NCBI GenBank assembly: GCA_026004735.1
Contig: BPJS01000001.1
Location: 2,356,001 to 2,420,000, forward strand
Direction of reading: 5' to 3'
From: Isosphaeraceae bacterium
GTDB taxonomy: Bacteria > Planctomycetota > Planctomycetia > Isosphaerales > Isosphaeraceae
Length of the DNA stretch: 64,000 bases
Shown here: positions 57,879 to 64,000 of the stretch, one piece after another
Numbering within the stretch: the stretch's first letter is position 1
Layout of the letters: every line of letters starts with the position of its first letter
Notes under the pieces: generated by a model
What the model was told of the DNA's origin: nothing
The model's database searches: none
What the model saw: the letters and a program-made list of their open reading frames with translations, nothing else
Translations under genes and position numbers: made by a program

Positions 57879-59459
57879 ATGGGCCGTGACCCCCGCGCCG
57901 GCTGGCTCCCAACGCTGGTGTTGGCCGCAACCCTGCCAGCCCAAGGTCAGGATCCGCCCCCCGCCGCACCGCCCGACTGGGAGGCTCGGCTCCGCGCGGT
58001 CGAGGAGCGCCATCAGGCCTTGACCGAACACTACGAGGCGCTGCTCCGCCGAGAGGCTGAGGCTCGGGCCGAGGCCGAGGCCCGCTATCGCGACCTGGAA
58101 CAGCGGTTTGAGGAGTTGCGGCTCCGCCTCGAGCAGCCCTCCGGATCGCCCCCTCTGCCTCTGCCCCCCGCCGATCCGCCCCCGGTCGAGCCGCTGTTCG
58201 AGCCCGATTGCGACCGGTCCTCGACACCGCGCTTGGAGGGGCGGTTCCTCGACGGTTTCCTCCTGGAAACCGAGGATCAGGAACTTCAGCTCCGGTTCCA
58301 CGTGCTCGACCAGACCGACTTCAAGGTCTACGCCCCCAACAACCTCAGCCCAACCCGCAGCGGCCTCTACATCCCGCGCGTCCGGTTTTACTTCGAAGGA
58401 CGACTGACCCGCGGCTTCGAATACGAAGTCTCGCTCCAACGCAGCGTCGAAGGCGTCTGGGACCTGCTCGACGGCAATCTCAACTTACGCCCGACCGAAC
58501 AGGTGCAGCTCATGTTCGGGCGGATGCTCGTCCCCTACAGCTACGACTGGTACGACCACCTGGAGCAATTCTTCATCACTCCCGAACGAGGTCTGTTCCC
58601 GCTCAATTTCGGGATTTCTCGGTCGGCGGGCCTGAAGCTGCACGGCTTGCTGTTCGATCAGCGTCTTCAGTACGCCTTCGGCGGCTACGACGGCCGGCTG
58701 GAGGGCGTCGCCGACAACAACACAACCCGCGACGCCGTCGGCTACCTGAACTGGCGGCCCTGGCTCCGCCCGAACGCTCCCGATCCGCTCCGCTTCCTCA
58801 ATCTGGGCGTTTCGGGCTTTCTCGGCCAGCAGATTAGCCCCCGCGCGGCGCTGCCGCTGCGAACCTCGCTCCAGTCGTCGGAAAACGACGAGGCAGCCCA
58901 GGCCGCCACCCTAAGCTTCCTCCGGTTCGCCGAAAACTCCTTCGCCCTTGGACCCCGGTCAGCCGGAGCCGTCCATTTGGCTTGGTATCATCGCGGAACC
59001 AGCCTGGAGACCGAATTCCAGGCCGGATCGTTCGGATTCGTTCGGGCCGCGCAAGCCCGGTCACAGCGAACCCTCGTCCCCGTCATGGGCTACCACATCA
59101 CCCTCGGCCAGTTCCTCACCGGCGAGGTCATCCAGGATCGGTCGGTTGTGGAGCCACTCCGGCCCTTCGCCCCCTGGAACGGCGGGTACGGCCCCGGCGC
59201 GATCGAACTCTTCGCACGCTATAGCTACCTGCAACTCGGCCCCCAAGTCTTCACCGCCGAACTGGCCAACCCGGCCGACTGGACCAACCAGGCCGCTATC
59301 ACCGACATCGGCTTCAACTGGTACCCCAACCGATTCGTCAAACTCTACTTCGACTGGCAACGCGCCTATTTCGGCAACCCCGTCTTGCTCAACCCCCAGT
59401 CGGGCCTCCGTGGACGATCCAACGACCTGTTCTGGCTCCGTTGCCAGATCTGGTTCTAG
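57879..59459 (+). CDS. Outer-membrane porin, OprP/OprO-like
   Basis: A 526-aa precursor. MGRDPRAGWLPTLVLAATLP is a signal peptide; residues about 25-105 form a coiled coil (LRAVEERHQALTEHYEALLR, RYRDLEQRFEELRLRLEQ) as in planctomycete porins; the rest is a 16-strand-like barrel with YIPRVRFYFEGRLTRGFEYE, QVQLMFGRMLVPYSYDWYD and FSLRSAGLKLHGLL-type strands and a C-terminal Phe (LRCQIWF). It matches phosphate-selective porins. Start at the second possible codon (ATG), with GGGGA upstream; a TTG nine bases earlier is less likely. A hairpin follows at 59534-59550. Confidence 0.88.
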   Translation: MGRDPRAGWLPTLVLAATLPAQGQDPPPAAPPDWEARLRAVEERHQALTEHYEALLRREAEARAEAEARYRDLEQRFEELRLRLEQPSGSPPLPLPPADPPPVEPLFEPDCDRSSTPRLEGRFLDGFLLETEDQELQLRFHVLDQTDFKVYAPNNLSPTRSGLYIPRVRFYFEGRLTRGFEYEVSLQRSVEGVWDLLDGNLNLRPTEQVQLMFGRMLVPYSYDWYDHLEQFFITPERGLFPLNFGISRSAGLKLHGLLFDQRLQYAFGGYDGRLEGVADNNTTRDAVGYLNWRPWLRPNAPDPLRFLNLGVSGFLGQQISPRAALPLRTSLQSSENDEAAQAATLSFLRFAENSFALGPRSAGAVHLAWYHRGTSLETEFQAGSFGFVRAAQARSQRTLVPVMGYHITLGQFLTGEVIQDRSVVEPLRPFAPWNGGYGPGAIELFARYSYLQLGPQVFTAELANPADWTNQAAITDIGFNWYPNRFVKLYFDWQRAYFGNPVLLNPQSGLRGRSNDLFWLRCQIWF

Positions 59460-59533
59460 CACACACCGGCCTCGACCCCTAAGCACGAATCCTCAGGCCA
59501 ATTCCACTTTGTTCCCAATCTTTCGAGCTGACA

Positions 59534-59559
59534 GAGACTTAAGAAGTCTCCCGATTTTT
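59534..59559 (+). terminator. Possible terminator after the porin gene
   Basis: GAGACTT (59534-59540) and AAGTCTC (59544-59550) form a 7-bp stem with an AAG loop, followed by CCGATTTTT, 75 bases after the porin stop. The stem is short, so strength is uncertain. It could alternatively be an operator near the suf promoter. Confidence 0.45.
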
Positions 59560-59581
59560 CGCAAAATTGTCAGCGAAAAAT
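59554..59581. promoter_or_regulatory. Dyad upstream of the suf operon
   Basis: ATTTTTCGC (59554-59562) and GCGAAAAAT (59573-59581) form a perfect 9-bp dyad with a 10-base loop, 53 bases before the sufR start. The loop end TTGTCA could serve as a -35 element. An operator for SufR or a promoter-associated site is plausible. Confidence 0.35.
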
Positions 59582-59633
59582 GTGGAAAATAGAGCCTGAG
59601 GTGTTTAGACTTTAGGGAGCCGTTCGGAGCCTG

Positions 59634-60320
59634 ATGATGTCCATCCCGCGATCGACCCCAGCGGAGGCCGTTGATCAGCCCCTCTTGGATCTGCTCCGGC
59701 GGCAGGGGCCGATGACGGTCGCGGAGCTGGCCGCGGCGTTCCAGGTGACGCCGACGGCGATTCGCAACCGGCTGACGCGGTTGATGGGGTCCGGGCTGGT
59801 CGAGCGGAAGTCCGAACCAGCGGGACGGGGCCGGCCGCACCATACCTATCAGCTCAGCGCTCTTGCCCACAAGCGGTTAGGTCAAAATTATACCGATCTG
59901 GCACTGGCTTTGTGGGAGGAGATGATGCGGTCGGTGGAGGATCCGCGGCTGCGGCGGCGGGTCTTTCAGCGGGTGACGGATCGGCTGGCCGAGTTGTACC
60001 GGGCTCAATTGACTGGCGATGGCTGGGAAGGCCGGCTGATGCAGTTGGGCCGCTTGCTGCATGGCCGTGGCATCGAGGCCGAGGTGGTTGTTCCCGAGGG
60101 AACGTCGGCGCCGGTGCTCCGGCAGTATTCGTGTCCCTATCTGGAACTTGCGGAGGCCGACGCGACCGTCTGTGCCCTGGAACGCAAGATGTTTGAGAAG
60201 GTGGTAGGCCGGGCCTTGCGGCTGTCGAGCTGCCGGCTCGACGGCGACCGGGCCTGTCAGTTCGAGGGGAAGCCCTTGCCTGCTGCCGCGTACCCTGAAA
60301 CTGAGCGAGACATCGCATGA
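59634..60320 (+). CDS. sufR: SufR-like iron-sulfur-dependent transcriptional regulator
   Basis: A 228-aa DeoR/ArsR-like winged-helix repressor. The HTH is at about 20-75 ([40 protein letters not shown]). The C-terminal region has Cys residues in [19 protein letters not shown] and [15 protein letters not shown], the pattern that binds a 4Fe-4S cluster in cyanobacterial SufR. It heads the suf operon and its stop overlaps the start of sufC (ATGA), so it probably represses its own operon when clusters are plentiful. Confidence 0.9.
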   Translation: MMSIPRSTPAEAVDQPLLDLLRRQGPMTVAELAAAFQVTPTAIRNRLTRLMGSGLVERKSEPAGRGRPHHTYQLSALAHKRLGQNYTDLALALWEEMMRSVEDPRLRRRVFQRVTDRLAELYRAQLTGDGWEGRLMQLGRLLHGRGIEAEVVVPEGTSAPVLRQYSCPYLELAEADATVCALERKMFEKVVGRALRLSSCRLDGDRACQFEGKPLPAAAYPETERDIA

Positions 60321-61153
60321 ATCCCCAGGTGTTGACGATCGAAGGCTTGCGGGTCGGCATCGAGGGCAAGGAGATCCTCAAGGGCGTCGATCTGACGCTG
60401 CGTCGCGGCGAGGTTCACGCCCTGATGGGTCCGAACGGCTCGGGCAAGAGCACGCTCAGCTACGCCCTGATGGGCCACCCGGCCTATGAGGTGCTGGGCG
60501 GCTCGGTCAAGCTCGACGGCGAGGAACTCCTGGAGCTTGAGGCCAACGAGCGGGCCAAGCGGGGCCTGTTCCTGGCATTTCAGTATCCGACGGCGATTCC
60601 GGGCGTGACCCTAGCCAATTTCCTCCGCCACGCCGTGACCAACATCCGCAACCCGGACCGCCTCGAAGGATCCGACCTGATCCCGATGCGCGAGTTCCGC
60701 AAGGAGCTGAAAGCGGCGATGGACGAACTGGGCATGGAAGCCGACTTCGCCCGCCGCTACCTCAACGAAGGGTTTTCCGGCGGCGAGAAAAAGCGGGCCG
60801 AAGTGCTGCAAATGAGCCTGATTAAGCCAGCCTTCGCCATCCTGGATGAGACTGACAGCGGGCTGGATATCGACGCTGTGCGGACCGTCTCTGAGGGAGT
60901 CAACCGGGTGGTCGAACGGGAGCGGACCGGCGTGCTGGTGATCACCCACTATCAGCGGATCCTCAATTACATTCGGCCCCAGTTTGTGCACATTCTCTTC
61001 GGTGGCCGGATCGTCGAGAGCGGTGGCCCGGAACTGGTCGAGCGGCTCGAGCAGGAAGGCTACGACTGGGTTCGGGCCAAATACCCGGTCGAGGCGGCGA
61101 TCGAGGATGAGCTGGAGGCGCATGCGTCCAGCGCGTCGGCGCCGGCCGTTTAG
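60317..61153 (+). CDS. sufC: Fe-S cluster assembly ATPase SufC
   Basis: A 278-aa soluble ABC ATPase. [20 protein letters not shown] is Walker [19 protein letters not shown] the signature, [18 protein letters not shown] Walker B and [15 protein letters not shown] the H-loop; [20 protein letters not shown] is the SufC Q-loop. It drives the SufBCD scaffold. It overlaps sufR and lies 92 bases before sufB. Confidence 0.97.
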   Translation: MNPQVLTIEGLRVGIEGKEILKGVDLTLRRGEVHALMGPNGSGKSTLSYALMGHPAYEVLGGSVKLDGEELLELEANERAKRGLFLAFQYPTAIPGVTLANFLRHAVTNIRNPDRLEGSDLIPMREFRKELKAAMDELGMEADFARRYLNEGFSGGEKKRAEVLQMSLIKPAFAILDETDSGLDIDAVRTVSEGVNRVVERERTGVLVITHYQRILNYIRPQFVHILFGGRIVESGGPELVERLEQEGYDWVRAKYPVEAAIEDELEAHASSASAPAV

Positions 61154-61245
61154 GCGGCTTGGATCAAACACAAGGGGAATCAGAACCGCCGCGGTGGGCC
61201 GGGCCCATCGCCTTCGCCCCGGACCCTCAAACGAGACCCACGATC

Positions 61246-62664
61246 ATGTCCATCGACCTAACGGCTCAAGTGCGGGGAATCAAGGACGACTACAAGTATG
61301 GTTTCCGCGAGTCGGACGCGCACTACACGTTCAAGGCCCGCAAAGGGCTGGATCGCGAGGTCGTCTCCCAGATCTCGGAGATGAAGAACGAGCCGGCGTG
61401 GATGCGTCAGTTCCGCCTCAAGGCGCTCGAGGTCTTTTGGCAAAAGCCGACGCCGACCTGGGGCGGCGATCTGAGCGAGATCCACTACGACCAGATTCAC
61501 TACTTCATGCGGGCCGCCGACCGCCAGGGCCAGTCCTGGGACGACATCCCCGCCGAGATCAAACGCACCTACGATCGACTCGGGATTCCCGAGGCCGAGC
61601 GCAAGGGTCTGATCGCCGGCGTCGGCGCACAGTATGAGAGCGAAGTCGTCTACCATTCGCTCCGCGAGGATCTGCAAAACAAGGGCGTCATCTTCGTCGA
61701 CACCGACACGGCTGTCCGCGAGTATCCGGACCTGGTCCGCGAGTATTTCGGAACGGTTATCCCGATCGAGGACAACAAGTTTGCCGCCCTCAATTCGGCG
61801 GTCTGGTCCGGCGGGTCGTTTGTCTACATCCCCGCCGGGGTCAAAGTCGACATCCCGCTCCAGGCCTACTTCCGCATCAACGCCGAAAACATGGGGCAAT
61901 TTGAGCGGACGCTGATCATTGTCGAAGAGGGCGCCCAGGTCCACTACGTCGAGGGCTGCACCGCTCCGATCTACACGAGCGAGAGCCTGCATTCGGCCGT
62001 CGTCGAGATCATCGTCAAGAAGGGCGGCCGCTGCCGATACACAACGATCCAGAACTGGGCCAACAACATCTACAACCTGGTGACCAAGCGCGCCGTCGCC
62101 TACGAGGACGCCCTGATGGAGTGGGTCGATGGCAACCTCGGCTCGAAGTTGACGATGAAATACCCGGCCGTGCACATGCGGGGCAAGGGCGCGCGAGGTG
62201 AGATTCTCTCGATCGCCTTCGCCGGCAAAGGCCAGCATCAGGACGCCGGCGGCAAGGTCATCCACGAAGCGCCCTACACCTCGAGCCGGATCATCTCCAA
62301 GTCGATCTCCAAGAACGGTGGCCGGTCCAGCTACCGCGGCCTGTTGAAGGTCGTCGACGGAGCCAAGGGCTGCAAGTCGAACGTCGTCTGCGATGCTCTG
62401 ATTCTCGATCCCGAGAGCCGCTCCGACACCTATCCCTACATCGAGATCGAAGAGGCTGACGTCAAGATCGGCCACGAGGCCTCGGTCTCGAAGATCGGCG
62501 AGGAGCAGCTCTTCTACCTCATGAGCCGCGGCCTCTCGGAGGCGGAGGCCAGCACGTTGATCGTCTCGGGCTTCATCGAGCCGCTGGTCAAGGAACTGCC
62601 GATGGAGTACGCCGTCGAGATGAACAAGCTCATCCAACTCCAGATGGAAGGATCGGTCGGCTGA
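61246..62664 (+). CDS. sufB: Fe-S cluster assembly scaffold SufB
   Basis: A 472-aa protein with the SufBD beta-helix core. [39 protein letters not shown]-type segments, [20 protein letters not shown] and [20 protein letters not shown] lead to the conserved [20 protein letters not shown] (C-terminal Cys) and [20 protein letters not shown]. The start [11 protein letters not shown] is chosen over a longer frame because it fits the family. It is followed by a thioredoxin-like gene and then sufD. Confidence 0.97.
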   Translation: MSIDLTAQVRGIKDDYKYGFRESDAHYTFKARKGLDREVVSQISEMKNEPAWMRQFRLKALEVFWQKPTPTWGGDLSEIHYDQIHYFMRAADRQGQSWDDIPAEIKRTYDRLGIPEAERKGLIAGVGAQYESEVVYHSLREDLQNKGVIFVDTDTAVREYPDLVREYFGTVIPIEDNKFAALNSAVWSGGSFVYIPAGVKVDIPLQAYFRINAENMGQFERTLIIVEEGAQVHYVEGCTAPIYTSESLHSAVVEIIVKKGGRCRYTTIQNWANNIYNLVTKRAVAYEDALMEWVDGNLGSKLTMKYPAVHMRGKGARGEILSIAFAGKGQHQDAGGKVIHEAPYTSSRIISKSISKNGGRSSYRGLLKVVDGAKGCKSNVVCDALILDPESRSDTYPYIEIEEADVKIGHEASVSKIGEEQLFYLMSRGLSEAEASTLIVSGFIEPLVKELPMEYAVEMNKLIQLQMEGSVG

Positions 62665-62771
62665 CGACCGGCGGCCGAGTGCGGCTCTCGGCAGACCGCC
62701 ACGGGGCCGAGGGGCGATTTCGGCCTCATTCGAGCCGAGGGCGCTCTCGGCCCGGTGGAGGTAGAACTCTG

Positions 62772-63311
62772 ATGATCTCAATCCCTCTGACACTGATTCT
62801 CACAACGGTGGCGGTCTGGCAGGGTGAGCGACCCTCCGGTCCCGAGCCGGGGGCCGCCATCCCCGCGCTCAGGGTTCAGGTCGCTGCTGGTCCGGGGGAA
62901 GGCCAGAGGCTCGACGTGGCATCCGATCGTGAGGGTCGGCCCACGATTTACGCCTTTGTTCAGGCCGCTCAACTCGACCGGCCCATGGCCCGGCTGCTCC
63001 GGACGATCGACGAGGCGCTGGCCGCGCGCGACCCCTCCGGCGAACTCCGCCTAGCCGCGGTCTGGCTCACCGACCAGCCCGAGAACGCGCTCGAATTCCT
63101 ACCCCGTGCGCAGCAGTCGTTGCGACTGACGCGAACAACCTGGACGGTCTACGAGGGCCAGCGTCAAGGGCCGGACGGCTGGTCGATCAACGACGCCGTG
63201 GGCATCACTTTCGTCGTGGCCCGGGATCGCAAAGTGGTCCGCAGCTTCGGCCTCGACTCTTGGAGCGACGCCGACGCACGGCGGGTGCTGTCGGCGCTCG
63301 ACACGCCCTGA
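62772..63311 (+). CDS. Exported thioredoxin-fold-like protein within the suf operon
   Basis: A 179-aa protein with a short N-terminal signal (MISIPLTLILTTVAVW). The body (PTIYAFVQAAQLDRPMARLL, AVWLTDQPENALEFLPRAQQ, VGITFVVARDRKVVRSFGLD) has a thioredoxin-like alternation of strands and helices but no CxxC. GTGGAGG lies 13 bases before the ATG. It sits between sufB and sufD in the same direction, so co-transcription is likely; why an exported protein would be there is not known. The family is not recognised with confidence. Confidence 0.7.
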   Translation: MISIPLTLILTTVAVWQGERPSGPEPGAAIPALRVQVAAGPGEGQRLDVASDREGRPTIYAFVQAAQLDRPMARLLRTIDEALAARDPSGELRLAAVWLTDQPENALEFLPRAQQSLRLTRTTWTVYEGQRQGPDGWSINDAVGITFVVARDRKVVRSFGLDSWSDADARRVLSALDTP

Positions 63312-63378
63312 AGCGACCAGGTCCACGCGTTTGTATCACTCGATTCGAGGCTTCCCTGCACCGGAATCAACCAGGACG

Positions 63379-64000
63379 ATGAGCACAGCAACCCCGGCGT
63401 CTCGATCTGCCCCGCATCATGTGAACGCCTTCGATGAGTCGGCCCTCAATGCCCTGCTGGCCCGGCGCGATGAGCCAGCTTGGCTGAGCGAGCGCCGCCG
63501 GGCCGCCTTCGAGGCGTTCCGCTCGGCCGCTTGGCCGAGCCTTCGCGACGAGGAGTGGCGGCGGACCGACATCCGCGCTTTGAAGCTGGCCGATTTCTCA
63601 ACGCCTGCGGGATCTGAGCCGTCGGCCACGGCGGCGGCGAGCCTGAATCCGGCCTGGGACCTGCTCGCCAGCCATTACGCGGCCGGCCTGATGCAGGTCG
63701 ACGGAGCGGCGGCCCGGCGGTCTCCGACCGAGCGGTTACCCGACGGCGTGATCTTCACCGACCTGGCCACGGCCGCTCGCGAGCACCCCGAACTGCTCCG
63801 ACGCCACCTGTTGACAACCGCCGTCGATCCCCACACCGACCTGTTCACGGCGCTCCACGCCGCGTTCTGGACCTCCGGAGCCTTGCTTTATGTTCCCAAG
63901 GGCGTTCAGCTCGACGCCCCGCTCTTTCACTTAATCGGCCTAGCGTCGACAGGCTCGGTCGATTTTTCGCATACGCTCGTGATTCTGGAAGAGGGGGCAT
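63379..64000 (+). CDS. sufD: Fe-S cluster assembly protein SufD, 3' end cut off by the window edge
   Basis: The first 207 codons of SufD, which pairs with SufB and SufC. MSTATPASRSAPHHVNAFDE begins a helical N-terminal region (ARRDEPAWLSERRRAAFEAF, DEEWRRTDIRALKLADF). The SufBD core starts with TSGALLYVPKGVQLDAPLFH and FSHTLVILEEGA at the edge. AGGA precedes the ATG. The gene continues beyond 64000. Confidence 0.93.
   Translation, partial: MSTATPASRSAPHHVNAFDESALNALLARRDEPAWLSERRRAAFEAFRSAAWPSLRDEEWRRTDIRALKLADFSTPAGSEPSATAAASLNPAWDLLASHYAAGLMQVDGAAARRSPTERLPDGVIFTDLATAAREHPELLRRHLLTTAVDPHTDLFTALHAAFWTSGALLYVPKGVQLDAPLFHLIGLASTGSVDFSHTLVILEEGA

Noticed and set aside
61258-62793. A 511-codon open frame on the minus strand opposite sufB
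   Set aside because: It mirrors a certain gene. Its composition (Leu/Arg/Asp/Val-rich with no motifs) is what codon bias in GC-rich genes produces on the opposite strand.

Overview
The window looks like chromosomal DNA of a planctomycete, probably an Isosphaeraceae-type member. This is inferred from gene content, not from a marker gene. The DNA is GC-rich. It carries two Tat-exported DUF1501 proteins, a redoxin-cytochrome-copper monooxygenase fusion, BBP2-type and OprP-type outer-membrane barrels, a type III glutamine synthetase, a 4'-phosphopantetheinyl transferase and a Tad/Flp pilus cluster. Nothing resembles a phage, an insertion sequence, a CRISPR array, a tRNA or an rRNA. Long open frames opposite real genes are a by-product of the GC-rich codon usage.

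Layout. 1-5570 (minus): the large subunit of glutamate synthase, truncated by the window edge, preceded by a LysR regulator. 5571-13006: a gene-poor leader with a candidate minus-strand structured RNA or terminator, an unrecognised 442-aa protein, a small membrane protein, a diadenylate cyclase coupled to an exported protein, a BBP2 barrel, a small WTGYAP-repeat secreted protein and a 46-residue-repeat membrane protein. 13546-19133: nitrogen genes glnB/glnK and amt, an SGNH-hydrolase-like protein, and glutamine synthetase III on the minus strand. 20056-27784: a lipoprotein, then a compact Tad cluster (Flp pilin, prepilin peptidase, CpaB, TadZ, TadA, TadB, TadC) without a secretin. 27916-31846: an RsbU-type phosphatase, then HolB, thymidylate kinase, a Nudix hydrolase and a lipoyl-like protein on the minus strand. 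32070-37614: the redoxin fusion protein, a YHS-like secreted protein, a sugar-phosphate isomerase, an HpcH/HpaI aldolase and a SET-domain protein. 38092-42765: DUF1501, Dps, a DUF308-LRAT membrane fusion and a TlpA-like protein. 42940-49175 (minus): an ispF, cysS, ruvC, beta-propeller, quinone-oxidoreductase run with a small basic protein at its end. 49566-55203: csrA, an aldo/keto reductase, a phosphopantetheinyl transferase, a second DUF1501, a PepSY membrane protein and a TPR protein. 55394-57638: an ABC-2 exporter pair. 57879-59459: an OprP-like porin. 59634-64000: the suf operon (sufR, sufC, sufB, a thioredoxin-like gene, sufD cut by the edge).

The strongest functional theme is nitrogen assimilation. 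Ammonium entry (Amt), its PII regulator, glutamine synthetase and glutamate synthase lie within 19 kb, and the PII protein has Phe where the uridylylated Tyr51 usually sits. A second theme is iron, copper and redox: the suf operon, Dps, a PepSY protein with a Fur-like palindrome upstream, and several extracytoplasmic thioredoxin-fold proteins. Start codons were chosen from Shine-Dalgarno-like sequences, signal peptides and stop/start overlaps. No database search was possible, so family calls rest on recognised motifs.
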